Source: Taeniopygia guttata (Eukaryota > Chordata > Aves > Passeriformes > Estrildidae). Taken from it: a stretch of 64,000 nucleotides of DNA. The stretch covers positions 61,214,501-61,278,500 of the forward strand of contig NC_133024.1 of NCBI RefSeq assembly GCF_048771995.1, in the 5' to 3' direction. Positions 48,773 through 62,500 of the stretch are shown here, in pieces. Each line of letters begins with the position of its first letter. Position 1 is the stretch's first letter. Both the position numbers and the translations under genes were made by a program. The notes below the pieces were generated by a model that worked only from the letters and a program-made list of their open reading frames with translations, did no database searches and was not told the origin of the DNA.

Positions 48773-49100
48773 GATCTCTGCAATTACCTAAAAGGATGTT
48801 GTAGCAAAGTGGGTGCCAGTTTTTTCTCCGAGATAACAAGTGACAAGATGAGAGGAAATGGCCTCAAGTTGTGCTAGTGTAGGTTTAGATTGGATAGTAG
48901 GAAAACTTTCTTCACTGAAAGGATAGTTAGGCATTTGAACAGGCTGCCCAGGGAGGTGGTGAAATCACCATCCCTTGGAGAGGTCAAAAGGCATGTGGGT
49001 GTGGCACTTGGGGATAAGGTTTAGTGGCAAGCATAGTGGTGCTGGTTAATGGTTGGATAGAGATCTTGGAGGTCTTTTCCAACCTTAATGCTTCTGAATC
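48773..49100 (+). mobile_element. CR1 LINE 3' fragment, plus strand (right arm of fold-back)
   Basis: 'caattacctaaaaggatgtt', 'gataacaagtgacaagatga', 'gaggaaatggcctcaagttg' and 'caggctgcccagggaggtgg', ending 'cttttccaaccttaatgctt'. Oriented opposite to the neighbouring CR1, so the two share about 150 bases as inverted repeats. Confidence 0.92.
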
Positions 49101-52100
49101 TTTGAGATGCTGAAAAATACAGGATGTTCCCATCTCCATAAGCTGCCCTAGCGTGAACCACACCTACCTCTCCTGGTGTAGGATGTCCAGCTAAACAGAA
49201 CTCTACAGAACTTTCCAGTCTTCTGGTTCTGACTAAGCACAGGAGTATTTTATATGGAACTAGTTCTACAGGATGCCAGAAGTTTATAAAAAATGGTCTC
49301 TGACCCAGCAGAGTAGAGAATATTTAAATGAACACTGAAGGCCAGACACCCACTGGAGTTTCTGAGGGATGATTCTGAGCCTGATTTGACAGTGAGGAGC
49401 TGGATTTCTCTGATGAAGCTCAAGGATTCAAAAGTTACTCAACCTTGCTATAATTTTGGTGCCACATTGTTACTGATAATTTCTCTAGAATTATGGCTGA
49501 CAAGGAATCCAAGAACTGTAGAGCACTGTATTGTGAAAATTCCAGCTCTGTATGATTGGACTGCCTGGTGTTCCCAGGTCTGAAATGTGCTTAACTTCAG
49601 AAGAATTTATGTAGGATAAAATCAGGATCTGTTTTGCAAATGTTCTGTTCCTTGTCTCCATCTAATCAAGGTCTAGCCATGTTAGGAGACTTGCTGACAG
49701 CCTAGGACAAGAAGTTAGAAAAGCAAAAGAGCTCTGGTCTTTCTCAAGTGTTTCTGCTCAGGCAAACTAGAACCAGAGGCCAGGTGCCGGTATCACTTGT
49801 GACATCTTGAGGCAAGATGTTTTGCTTGCTCAACCCTCTTAGAAGATACACTTTACTTGAGTTGATGAGCATCACGTGTATCTTATGTAGACAGTCTTTA
49901 ATGACACTACTACACTACACAGCAAATGTCTGAATGCTAGGGAGGTCGTGCTCATTCATGGGGTATGCACAGACATGGAATTCTTCTTCGGCTGAAGCAA
50001 TTTCTCCAACCAAAGTGAAAAAAACCCAAACACAACAAACCAGAGATGCTACAGTTTCTTAACTAAACCACATCTTAACAGTTATTGAAGTGTTAATATA
50101 AACAAGTAAGAAATGAAAGTTAGAAAAAATTAATCAAGATTAGTGAAAAATAAAATTACTAATGTCATTGGCTAATGAAAAGTTCTCTGTAGTCACTGTT
50201 AGCCTGAAGAATGAGGGTATGGTTAACACTACTCTTGCACAAAGAAATGCAGTTATTGCTTTCACAAGTGCTGAAAAATGTTCTACTCTATTGGTACTCA
50301 TGGGTACTGATGGCTGCATGGAGCACCCCCGTATGAATGCACAACACACACACAAAATTACATGTATTTTTAAAGATGCTAGAATTCAGGAGGATATTTT
50401 TTAGTTTTGTCTATGTAATACCCAGAGGCAGATGAAAGAAAGTGCCACTGGTAAAGGAGTTCAATATAAATTATTTGGTTTTAACATAAAGGGGGACAGA
50501 GAAATTCCTATCTCAAGGATGTGCCTTATGGGGATTTACAGTAGTTTCCCCAGGCCTAGATGTCTCAAAAGAAGAGCCTACTGAAAGCCTGAGAAACTCA
50601 AACACCATAAATCACCAGAAGAAGGTGCTGTTTTTAAAAAAAATCCTGCACTACACATGAAAAAAACTAGAGATAAAATTAGGATTCTATCAATTATGAT
50701 TGAAAATGTCCAGTGCTCTGGGCAATTGTTCACAGCAAAAGAGAAAAAAATGCAGTTTTAGAGGAAACTGAGATACATTCATAGCAAAAGGTAGTGCTTT
50801 CTCAGGCTACTTAATTTATGCTTGAATAAGCATAAAATAATGGGATCACACTATAACAGCTCTTCAAGTTATCTGGATGTTCCAAGTGACTAGAATTACT
50901 TAAACAAACTAAAAATTAAAGATACTCCAAGAACCATGAGGAAGTCCTGAAGTTCAACCCTTATTTGGGAATGGAGTAATTACTCCTCAGAAGAGTAAGA
51001 AAATTTTTTAATTTTTCTGAACAGGATAAGTTATTTGAATCTTCTTCAACCTAAAACAGGCTCTTACCTATGCTATTAATTTATGGGGGGGAATGTAAAC
51101 TCTTCTGTGAAGAAAACCAAAACAAAAAACCTCTGAAACCCAAAGACTCAAAAAGCTGCTTCAAGCACAGAAAGAAAGCAGTTTGAGGGTAGATCGCAGG
51201 AGGGAAGAGGCAAGTCCCCTTGCTGGTTGCTGAATAGCCGTGAAGTTCTTTAATGTTGCTCCCTGCTTTCCATCTTCAGCAGATTAAGATAATGTAGGAG
51301 AATAAGGCAGTTAAAAGCCACCTTTACTGGTGCTCTCTTCAGTAATAAAATCCAGAATTTGGCATAATAGAGGACTGTGATGCGATTCACAAATACTTCA
51401 TTATTTCAGTGTTAATCTACTGGAAACATAAGGTATTCCTTAGTGTGCTTTAATAGGTACTTATATTTATTGTATGCTGACTTTACCATTACAGGAAACA
51501 TCTTAGGAAAAAAATATGCAACATGCAAGGAACTGCACAGTTAGGCCAATAAAAGCAAATTCCACTACCCTTTGAAATCCTACCTGCAGCTTGCTTTCAT
51601 CTGCTAACAGCAATAGTTATCACTGCCAACAACCTTTGAACAAAATAATTTTGTGACTTTTTTGCACATATCCTTGATTTAACATGAAAGATGGGGAACA
51701 TCTGTGGGCAACTTCAACAGGGTGTTTTTTCAGAAGCAGGAGATGTGAACTTGAATCTCCTCAGGCTTCTGAAACCCAGGTTTTTTGTTTTGTGGAAGAT
51801 CCCCCTTGCCTTGAGATTGTTTCAGGCAGTTTCCTAAAACTCTTCTGAAGCATTTTATGAAAGTGTGACAATTTTAAACCAGTTCTTTGTTCTGTCCCCA
51901 TCTTTCCTATTCCCCCTTTTCAATCACAGCATGTAGCCTTACCCTCTTTTTTCTGCCAGTTGTTCAAAGACATCTGATCACTGATTTTTTTAATGTGTTC
52001 TAAGAGTAAGAAAAAGTCCTCCAGCACTGTGGCTTTCTTGGCATCATGCTAGTCTTCTGTGCTGTAGTAGAAAATTAATTGTCACATCGGTTTCTTTCGC

Positions 52101-55100
52101 ACTGTTGCAGCTATGGATCTTCAGCCACAAACCAAATTCCTTAAATGAAGATGAGGCGTTATAACCTTGGCCATACCTGATGCAGAAATAGAGAACTTCT
52201 GTATTGTTTACCTCAGAGCAGAAGATGCTGTACCTCTGTGACAGAGCTCTTTCTAGAATCCTTGTGTCACTCAGTACTACATTTCATACAGTACCTAGTA
52301 TCTTCCATCACTACATGGATATACAATGACCATTACAAGGGAGATTTTAGGTGCTCTTTACAAAACCTTTGGGGAAAAAAAAAAGCCAAAATGCCTAATG
52401 AGTATGCTGCAATTGTCAGCACAAAACATTAATTTCATTTTGAAGAAGAATTTCTTCAGTTTCTCAATATATGAGAAAACACTAACTGGAAGTATGCAGC
52501 TAGTTGCATTGGTAGCAACTTAGAACACGTACAAAAACATCTTAAAGAAAAGCAAATGTGATTAAAAAACACCCAAGACTCTTGGTAAAACTGTACCTTG
52601 TTAAATAGCAGAAGCTCTCATAGATGTGCCTACAAGAGTCTCAGTCTTTTAATAAGGCTGTACCTGGTTAGTTCACTGCCAGCTTACAAACTTTTATGTT
52701 TTAAAACCCTGCATTCTTCACAGAACTTGATCTAAATACTTTGCCTTAGTCAGACTGTAAATGCGATATTAAAGCATGCCAGTCTTAAGGTTTATCACAA
52801 GGACAAAGTACTTTTCTACATTTTTACTTCAGTAATTTAAAAATAAATTTCTATAAAGGCATTAAGAAACTGTGTGCAAGCACTCTATTTATCCAAGGAT
52901 TAACACTTCTCATACACCAGAGATAAAACTTGATTCAAAGGTAGTTTTTACAAGCACACACATTTTTCTTTTCCCTACACTTTCTCTATTTGTGATATGG
53001 GATTGAAAAAAATTGCTTGTTGAGTGCAATGAATAGATGATTTCAAGCATAATTCCATTCTAGAACCTCCACAGCAATACAACCAACAGGGGGCTGTCTG
53101 GCTACATGCTTTTACCAAATCTGCAGTGAAATCCTTTTTCTGACTGTACAACCTACCATTCATGCACACTTCCTAAAATTGGTTGAAGAACAAGTCATTT
53201 AACAGATTTCATACCTCCAAAATATTAGAGTTCTTGTGCATCTTTGTCTCATACTACTGCAAATCTCATATTTTTGATCTGGAAGTTCCATTATAGATGG
53301 AAAATATAGCTTTAATGTATTTATAGATGTGTCTGAAAATAACAGATAATGCTTGTTGAAAAAGGGGGAGACTTGTCTTGATAATAGGAAAGGCATATCA
53401 CAGCTGCTTCCAGATGCTAAGAAGCTATATCTATATGAGCATTTTTGTGCTGGTTTCATATGTTGATACTAATCTTCTGTACAAGAAAAGAGATAGACGA
53501 AAATGTTTTTAGATCCTTTGATATTGATTTAAAGAGCAGATAGGCAAAGTCTGTCTGTAGTACTGTCAAGAAAGGAAGAATTAGGCCCCGAATAGTCCTT
53601 ACAGAGATTTAAGCAATGTAAATGGACTTTAAAACTGAAGTGCCAGTCTCAGGAGTGAAGGGTATTTTCTTGGTGCTGGCACTGTTGCTTACAGCAAGCA
53701 CATTCAGCTAGCTGAGTTTACCAAAAACGAACCTAAAGTCATTCAGTGAAACCACCAAAGACATATGAGAGCTAGGGTAATAGTGAAAGAAACAAGAAAA
53801 CTCATTCCCAAACTTGTCTGGCTCAAGAATCACAAGGTTGTAGAACCATAGTCTTGTATGGTTGTATGTTGACTATTCTAGCTGGTCAAATACTGTAATA
53901 ACCCATGAAGCTCTTTCTTTGCCTTTATTTCAATAAAACATTAAAAATTTATACATTTGAGACTTTCTATGCTATAATTTATGCCTTATATACTTCAATT
54001 TTTTAATACTTAAGGCTTATTTGAGTATTTGTTGAGAGATTTCAAAATGTTTTACTTTTAAAACAACTTAAAAATATAAAACCTGCTAAAAGTATGTTCC
54101 TTTATGGGTAATAAAGCCACATACGTGCCCTGCAGAAATGTAGGGAAATGAGAAGCTTTCTATCCATGTCTGACTCCTATAGCTAGAAACAGCAGAGGAA
54201 AACACTATGGATATATTATTCCTATCTCTCAAGAGAAACTAAGCCTTCACCTACTATGCACTGTATAATTCAGATTGAAGATACAAACTAGATAAACGCT
54301 GCTATAATTAATATGTAATTTCAGAACTTTTGAACATAAAGGTTCAAATTCTACATTAAGAGGCAGGAGCAATATAAGAAATTTAATTTTATTTATTAAA
54401 AAATACAGAGCTATTTTTTATAAGTGAATAAAATATGGAAAAAAGTAAGAGTTGCACCTGACAACCATTAAATAACTTCTAACAGAAATAAACTATTTAG
54501 AGTGATAAATTATTTAGAGTGATAAATAAGTACTCCGATGACTATTATCCCCCTCACAGAAAGATAAACAATGTCACTCATGCCATTGCATTTTTCCATT
54601 TTTTTTTATTTCTCTTAATAGTTAAATATTTTATTGCGATACAATTACAACTGCCACCTTAGAAAGGAGATTTGCATACATCTCAGACATAAGTTTTCCT
54701 TCAAATACATTTTAAATGTTTTGTTTGTTTTTTATATGAAGAATTGTTGCTGCTGTTAAACTGGTACAATAGCAGCTCACCACTTTGGGTATATTTCTAG
54801 CATTTCTTGTGACTTCTGTGACAATAGGTTGTGATAAAGATAAAGAGAGTCTAAACACTTCAAATCCAACCATTACTGCTAATGTGGCTACCTGATTAGA
54901 AGAGACCTTCCCCTATACTTAAGATATCATGACTAAGGCAAAAGCTGAAACATTTTCAGATCACTGTATCCAAATTTCTAGTACAGACCACGCTCATTTA
55001 GCAATTTGCTGTAGGCAGTACCAAGAAAACTGCCTTTGAAATTTGAAGAAAATGGCAGTAGAAGTCCTAAATACTTAGGTATAAGTTACTTTACATTTTT

Positions 55101-56344
55101 AGAGATGCAGTGCTTACCACTGTACATTAAGAAATTGTTACAATTTAAATAGCTCATTCTTTCTGTAAAATAGATCTTCACAGGTAAATTTATTGTCAAA
55201 TATGCTGAAGTTCAAACATGTGCATTACCTTTACTACATAGAAGATTTTGCACAATGTTGACGATGTTGCCTACAAAAATGATAAGCAAAAAAATGGCAC
55301 ACACAGGTGTAATAATGAGTTATATTCGCAAAATGAATCAGTGACAAGACAGGACACAAATCAGAGAATTTTGGAGTTCACAGGACTGCAGAAACAGGCC
55401 ATGAATAAACAGCACAGAAACTCTGCTTCCCAGCCTGAGCTGGTAACAAGGAAAGTTTATTGCAGATCTGATCTTTAAAAGATGCGCAGTACTCACCTCT
55501 TCCTCTGAAATCAGAATTATAAATGCCCTAGAAAATTCCATGAGGCAATGCATTACTGTAGTACAGCTACTAAACAAAAGTAGCTAACAGCCCTTCAAGG
55601 GCTGTGTCCATTTACCCCTACTTTAAATGTGACATGAACGTGTAGAAGCTATCATAGTATGCTACAGTTTGAAGTTCTCTTTAAGAAGATAGGAGACTGT
55701 CAGCAGACATAACTTCAGAGTATTTTAATTCAAATGACAACTCCTAAGAAGCTCAGCTACCAATGTGAACCACCGGTGTTTCTTTCAGACGCGAGTCTTA
55801 AATCAAGACACCTCTAAAGCAAAGCGCAATGTACACGCTACAGAAACAATGGCCTGGTTACTTGCCCAGCATCATGCAAGAATACAGGCAGAAAAATAAA
55901 CATCACATCCAGTTCTTAGGAATTCTCACTTGACATAACCATGAAGACATTGTCTTCTCTACTTGCAGCCATTTGTTCCATTGCCTAGAGAATTTTTTAC
56001 TAATTTCTGCAGCACCTATAGCAACATCAGGCTTCTTGCTTGCACAGGCCACAAACATCCTCCCCAGCCCAGCACCACAGGCAGACCCTATCAATAGATT
56101 TAAACATTCCGTGTGATCATGAAGATTGCTTCATAGTATACTGACACAAGGGGGCAAATGAAGATTGCAGAATCTTAAAGCAGGAGTTAGATAACTTCTT
56201 AATGTTTCATTTTGTGATCTTCTTGTTCTTTTTACAGTTAATAGCTGTTGCTTTGTTTCCCCCTCCCCCCCCCAAAAAAAGCATTTCCTCCTTTGAATTC
56301 TAATTCCCCTTATTAGATGAAGCATTTTATTTACTTCCACAAAG
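49101..56344. other. Non-coding, no gene recognised
   Basis: More than 7 kb of AT-rich sequence with no open frame above about 90 codons. No known coding exon, RNA gene or repeat family was recognised. An imperfect tandem duplication of a ~18-base unit lies at 54493-54528. Presumably intron of DLEU2 on the minus strand. Confidence 0.5.
54493..54528. repeat. Short tandem duplication (~18-bp unit)
   Basis: The unit 'tatttagagtgataaat' occurs twice in direct succession, the second followed by a further 'aa'. A local slippage-type duplication. Confidence 0.75.
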
Positions 56345-56690
56345 ACGATGAGAGAACTGAAGAATCTTTCACATGAAGACAGGCTGAGTGAGCTGAGACT
56401 CCAGACTGGAGAAGAAAGGGCTTGTGTTTGTGTGATCTCAGCAATGTTTCCAAATGCCTGCTGGTGGGGGTACGGGAGAGGAAAGAAAACATAGCCAGGC
56501 TCTTCTCTGTCCAGAAATAGGACAAGAGGCAGCAGGTAAGAAAGAAAGTGCATGAAATTCTAGCTGAACAGGACAGGCTGCAGAGTCTCCATCCTTGAAT
56601 ATATTCAAAACTGACTGGACATAGCCTTAAAGAAACTACCCTGTTTAACAAGAGATCTCCCTTACAACCTCAACTATTCTTACTTTGAAA
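56345..56690 (+). mobile_element. CR1 LINE 3' fragment, plus strand
   Basis: 'cacatgaagacaggctgagt', 'ggagaagaaagggcttgtg', 'aggacaagaggcagcaggt', and a decayed terminal 'cctcaactattcttactttg'. More diverged than the pair at 48.5-49.1 kb, so probably older. Confidence 0.85.
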
Positions 56691-59345
56691 TTTCTTTTCA
56701 GGGCCAAAATCCATGAAGTAGCTGAGGGTACTAATAGGCTTGCCCTCTTCTCTCTGGAATACAATGAGAGGGGGTGAAATTGACAGTGATTTCCCATATG
56801 ACAGCAAAAGCTACCACTTAACAGTCTGTATTCCCTTCTGGATCTGAAGAGCGGAGCATTTCCGTGAATGTTAGGAATCATCTGAGGAGTGCAAGCCTCT
56901 TTCTCTAAGCCTGACTTGCTCTCTTTGCCTCACGCCAGATCCTCTGTGTCAGGCTACTGCTTCTTCCAATTTCAATAAACAATCAAACCCCCAAATCTTT
57001 GCCCAACGTATTTCAATCCTTCTGATTTTCCAGTTCATCTGATCTATCCTTCCTGTATTTGTTCTCAGCTCCAACCTTTTAACATTGCACTTTTAGACAT
57101 GCTCCTAAAACTAGTTGTCTCCACTCATATACAGCTATTAGTCTCTCTCAGTTTATTTTCAAGCAGGACTATCTTTTCTTGCCTTTTTATGTGAATTAAG
57201 CATCTTTTCCCCATACAGGTCCTAAGCCTAGCAGAAAACAAGCACCTGAACTGAAAACACTGAGCCTTCCTTTCTTACATCAGGCACAGTCCTTAGGACC
57301 CCCGAGCTGCAGCATGAAGTGAGTTTGATCCAGCCACAGTATCTGGCACCACCCATACAGGCAAACCTCTAGAAAATATAACTGCTAATATTAAGCCACC
57401 TGTGAACCATGTGAGAAATGTAACATCCTTTTCAAAGGTTTAGGAACTGAATCATATGAGTAGGCCTTCATAAGTACTTGAAGTAGTTTTCTTATCCAGA
57501 CAGGAACTTTGGTTCCTCAGTTGAACTCTGGTTCTGCAAATGCTCAAACTGTGTTTTCACCATGTCACTGAACTATTCTGTGCTGCTAGGGCCACTGAAC
57601 AAGGCACTCCAACCTTTGCCCTTCTGCTTCTTCCTGCTTCCTGCTATTTCCTGCCCTTGTGCCAGTGATAGGAGTTTGCATGGTGAACCAGAAGGAAGCA
57701 CTGTCTGTTTCACTCTTTGCACAAAGGCCAACATGAGCACAAATGAAGTAGTCAGGAAGAAACAGTTTGGCCACCGGACTTTGACAAAGCTCTTTAGATT
57801 CACATCTACTCATGAAGTCCCTGGGAAAAATCCTTGGTACATTAAAATACTAGATCTACTAGAACAACTGAATTGATGGGCTTGCTGCAAGTACCAGTCT
57901 GCAGCATGATGAAAAAAAAGCAGAGACCCTTAAGGTCTTACCAAGCATTTCTGTCTTCAAACGACTGAAGTGCTTTTGCAGATCTTTAATATTTAGCAGT
58001 TCCTTAATGCTAAATATGAAACTCAAGAGAAGGCTATCCAACTTTGAGCCAGATAGGATATTTTTTCTAAGTACTCAACCTCATTTTGGTCATGTATCTT
58101 AAGAGAAATGTAGTAGGTAAATGTGCATATCAATGTTCTTTATGAAAAGCTGTAGGCTATCTAATTCTGCATAGCTATGCTATTGAGAACTGCTCAGGTC
58201 TGAACTAAATCGGAAATTTTAGCTATTAGAGTAATTTTGCCAGTTCAAATCCATAGCAGTAGTAAACAATTTTTACCAATCTGAAATTCTGAAATATGGT
58301 AAAATAATTCAAACAAATGAATTATAACAACTTGGATTCATATTCATCCATCATGTTTGTACCTGTGCAACTGCACCAGTAGCAGTTCTGTGAAGGCTAA
58401 AACCAAAACAAATCTTGATGGCAGATAAGAGTTTTTCCTTTATTTTAAAACATCTATTATTGACTCTGTCAAATACACTTTTTTGAATAACGTATGTGTA
58501 TTTTAAATGGTGAAATACAACAGGGCTAATAAAATTAGATTAGCAAGTGATACTGAGTCATGATAGTGAAGAAAATAAAATCTTAAAAGGAAACACACTT
58601 TCAGATCTGTATCTAAAATTAGTGACATTTACATAACCATTAGTCTACATTTGACTCACCACACAGTTCTCGCATGCAGCTTTTAAAAGGAAAGGAGCCA
58701 AAGTAATTTCCATTCTCACTGCAGCAATTTCAATCATCTCAATGAAAGATTTTCCTGCAAGAGAAAAATCTTAGTGGAAGATGAGGAAAAAAATTAGTAA
58801 ATTCACAGTCAGATATACAGTCTAAACTTCTAACCATAAAACTGTTACCTGTCTATAGCCCAGTGGTTTAAGAAATGAAGTGGTTAATAAGTTTTGTTAA
58901 AAAAATTGAAAGACACTTTTTCTTTATGAGCTCTTTGTTAAAAGCGTGACCAAATATTTCCAAGTTCCACTAATTTAGAAAAGACTGTAAAAATGAGCAC
59001 AGTTTTAAGAGTTTTAATAAAGAAATGTGTTGGCAATTAAAGTAACATAATTTTTGTAGTTTTTAAATATATAAACAAACACACTTACCAAAGTATTGTT
59101 AGATAGGTGTAGCTTGAGACGGCTTCTTTAGAAAGTTCAGTTTTCACATAAACCAAAGCAAAATTGTATATATGCCTAGTCTATTTACCATCAGATACTA
59201 TGAAGCTTTAAATATAGTTTCTGAATAAATGAAAATAAAAAAAAGAAAGTGTTCATATACAAACAATATATAAATTTTTAGCAACAAAAAGGCATAAGGG
59301 AATACATGCAATGTCCTGTTCCACGACTCGCGTGCAGAAGTGGCT
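56691..59345. other. Non-coding, downstream of miR-16-1 on the minus strand
   Basis: No coding exon recognised; the open frame at 57562-57876 (104 codons) has no known content. Within the presumed DLEU2 unit. Confidence 0.5.
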
Positions 59346-59429
59346 AGCCTTACTTCAGCAGCACAGTTAATACTGGAGATATTTACAGTCTTAACACCAA
59401 TATTTACGTGCTGCTAAAGTATGACAGAC
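59346..59429 (-). ncRNA. MIR16-1: miR-16-1 precursor
   Basis: An 84-base hairpin on the minus strand. The 5' arm (mature miR-16-5p) is 59395-59416: seed AGCAGCA, with positions 1-20 as in all vertebrate miR-16 and the end reading TTGGTG rather than the mammalian TTGGCG, which as I remember is the chicken form. The 3' arm (miR-16-1-3p) is 59355-59376, identical to human from memory. The loop is AT-rich. miR-16 loads into Argonaute and represses cell-cycle and survival mRNAs such as cyclin D1 and BCL2. It lies 58 bases downstream of miR-15a on the same transcript, expected to be an intron of DLEU2. Confidence 0.97.
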
Positions 59430-59487
59430 ATCAGCATCACAAGATTGACTAATACATAAGTGGTATTTCTCTTCAGGGTGATGAAAT

Positions 59488-59570
59488 CCTTGTATTTTTG
59501 AGGCAGCACAATATGGCCTGCACCTTTTCAAAACCCACAAACCATTATGTGCTGCTACGTTATGCCAAGG
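59488..59570 (-). ncRNA. MIR15A: miR-15a precursor
   Basis: An 83-base hairpin on the minus strand, the same length as human. Mature miR-15a-5p is 59536-59557 and miR-15a-3p is 59499-59520; both arms match human miR-15a exactly as I remember it, and the lower stem 'ccttg' pairs with 'caagg'. It shares the AGCAGCA seed with miR-16 and so the same targets. It is transcribed first, miR-16-1 second. Confidence 0.97.
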
Positions 59571-62500
59571 TGTCTACAATGCTTCAAGGAAACAGAAACA
59601 TACTCTGAGATGAATGCAGAATTTTCTTATTGAACTTTAGCTTTCATGTAGTAACATCAGTTGTATTAACGAACTACTAAACGTTTAGAAAACCCAAGCT
59701 AGTTTATTTACATTTACACTGTAAATGTTTATTTACAGTGAAGCTCTAGATTTTATTGTCATCTGGGCATAATACCTTAATGAGATATGAACCACAAACT
59801 GGAAAACTGTGTGTCTAGTTAGAAAAACTAAAGATTATGCAGATGTTTATTTCAAAAGAAAGCAAAAAATCTGGGTTATTTCCTAGTCTGACTTTTTGTC
59901 ATTTGGAAACTCAGATGTGAAAAGAAAACCCCAACAACTTTCATATGTAAGAGAATAAGACCTAATTTCAAAATAAGCTTCTGTGAATTATTCTATGAGT
60001 CCTCAAGCCATCTGTTAGCTCTGCATCTTACCCTTACTGCAACTTTTGGGCAGACATACTCAAAAGAGCCTTAATTAATTTCAGAGGAAAAAAAAATTAT
60101 AACCCAAAGCAATTGTTAGCAAGAATAGTAACTTATCTGTTATTATGAGCAGGAGTTCATCTGCCCCAGCCTAGAATTGACCATGCTGCTTTACTTGATG
60201 TAGCCAAGAGATGTGGAGTCATGGCCCAGCTAGGTATCATTTTCTTAGACTAAAGAATGTCAGAGATTTAAGTGTGTGCAGTCCTTTTACTGGTTCCCTA
60301 GATAACATGAATTATGCTTTCTTTAATGTTTTTACACTAAACTGTTAAGACAAAAGCTACTTACACAGCATGGACCCAAGCATGCCACTCCATTGCAATA
60401 AGCCTTCTAGTCAGGTCATGACAGACAACTTCTGGAAATTAACAGGGCTATCTGGAAGCACAAAAAGAGATTTGGCAGGCCATATTGGGGAAAGATTTGG
60501 GAATTTTTTGGGAAAATTTTGGGAGTTTTCTTTTCTCCCTTCCTACTACAGCTGGACAATATCTGTTAGAAGAGTCCATTGCCACAAATGTGCCAATTAA
60601 AGTGAGATTGCCAATGTACATTTACAGGTAACATTACAATTTACATTTACATTTAGAAGCAACACTTTCAATATGGCTTATCCAGATAGGAATGCTAACT
60701 TTAGGAACTGGAATCAAAGAGCCATTTCCAGTATATTTTATACATGCACAGCTCTATTTACACTTATCCGCACCCCACCTCTTACAACCTATGTTTGTTT
60801 TTTAAATCAGACAGCTAAAATAGCAAACTAAATTAAATAGGCACAACTTACCCAACTTACCATGGTGAATTAAAGAGGAGTGCAAAGTCAAAATAAACCT
60901 ATACTGTAAACGTATGCTCTGACAGCTGGTCTCCCCCCTGCAGAAACTGTGCTAGGCATAAACCAAGAGAAGAAAAAGTAAAGACAAAATCTCCACCATA
61001 TATATGTGTGTATACACACACACACACACATATATATGTGTAATGTGGAAGGCATAGATAAAGATAGATGTAAGCAAAAATTCCAGCCAGTGGTAAAAGA
61101 TTTACTCAACTTTTCTGGAAAAAGAGCATGAAAAATGTCCTCTAGCAAGAAAAAAATATTGTTTTGTACGTGTATATTTACCTCAAAAGACTGAAAGAAA
61201 ATTACTTAAATAAGACAGCTGTAATATTTAATACTTTTGGATTTCTCATTTTTACATTCAGGCCAAATTCTTCATTTGAAACTCCATGTGTTTTAACAGA
61301 TACTATTCTTTCAACTGCCTGGTTGATTTCAGCTTCTACCTTAAGTATGGAGAGTTTTTTTCCTGTTGCATAACTAAATCCCTTTAAAATTAAACTATAC
61401 ACACCATGAAATTAAGACTTGGCAGAATTATTATGCTAATTTCTACAGAAAGTACATTAGTAAGAAAACTTGCAGGTAATTCCACCCACCCATACAAAAC
61501 ATGAACACAAAACCTTGCATGAATTACAGGATTCCAGACCGCTTGAGTTTTTCCATTTTTAAAAAATTATTTTGGAAGGTGTTTTGTTGTTATTGTTGTT
61601 TTTTCTTTTAACTTTACTACAAAATGTCCCAAAAGAAACCAACCAACCCAAAATTCAATACAATGTGACTGTATCCTTTTTACATTGCTATTAAAATAGA
61701 CATAATCTGCAAGGAGAATAAGCAAATTTCACATAAAATTGAAGGCAGTCTATGTGAGAAGAAGGGGTTGTGGAACAGGAGAAGAATGAGAAGAAGTCTA
61801 AGATAACAAGTGCACTGATATCTGAGCCAGGAATCTATTGAAATCCAGGAATGTCTGCACAAAGCTGTATACCATTATGCTTTGGTCATAAAGTCAATAT
61901 AGTTGTTACCAAGAGTGCTTCTCCTATCTCCATCCTTGTGTCTTAAGTCTGTGGATGAGAGACTGACAAACAAAAGGAGACCTCAATAAAAGCTAGGAAT
62001 CACATATGCAAGCAGTTCCATTACATTTCCCAAGTCCCTAAAATTAAGAGCTCTGCTGAGGAAGAAGGATTATGAAGATGCAAAACTGAAATTCCACAGA
62101 AGCAACTCACATACACAAGTCAGGAATGCTCTTTGAAAAAAAATGTACTGGAACTGTTAGAAAAAAGAAAGGAAAAAAGAGAGAAGTGTGTGTATATATA
62201 TTTGCACTTGTTTTAGCAATTAGAGTGTTCCCAAGCAAGGAAGGAGCATTTCCTTGATTTCAGTATTTCTTAGTTGATTTATCAAAGACCAAGTCCAATA
62301 TAAAATATAGTTTTTGGTTTTTATTGTTTATAGTTCAGAGTTTATGACAACACCAAGCCAAACTCAGTCTTTCCGACCTTATGAAAACCAGCTACAAGTC
62401 AATTCTGGCTACTAAACATACTAATAAGCTCCTTAAATGCTACTGTAACTACTAATAAACTCCTTAAACCTCTTTGTAACATATTATATCCAGAAGGTAC

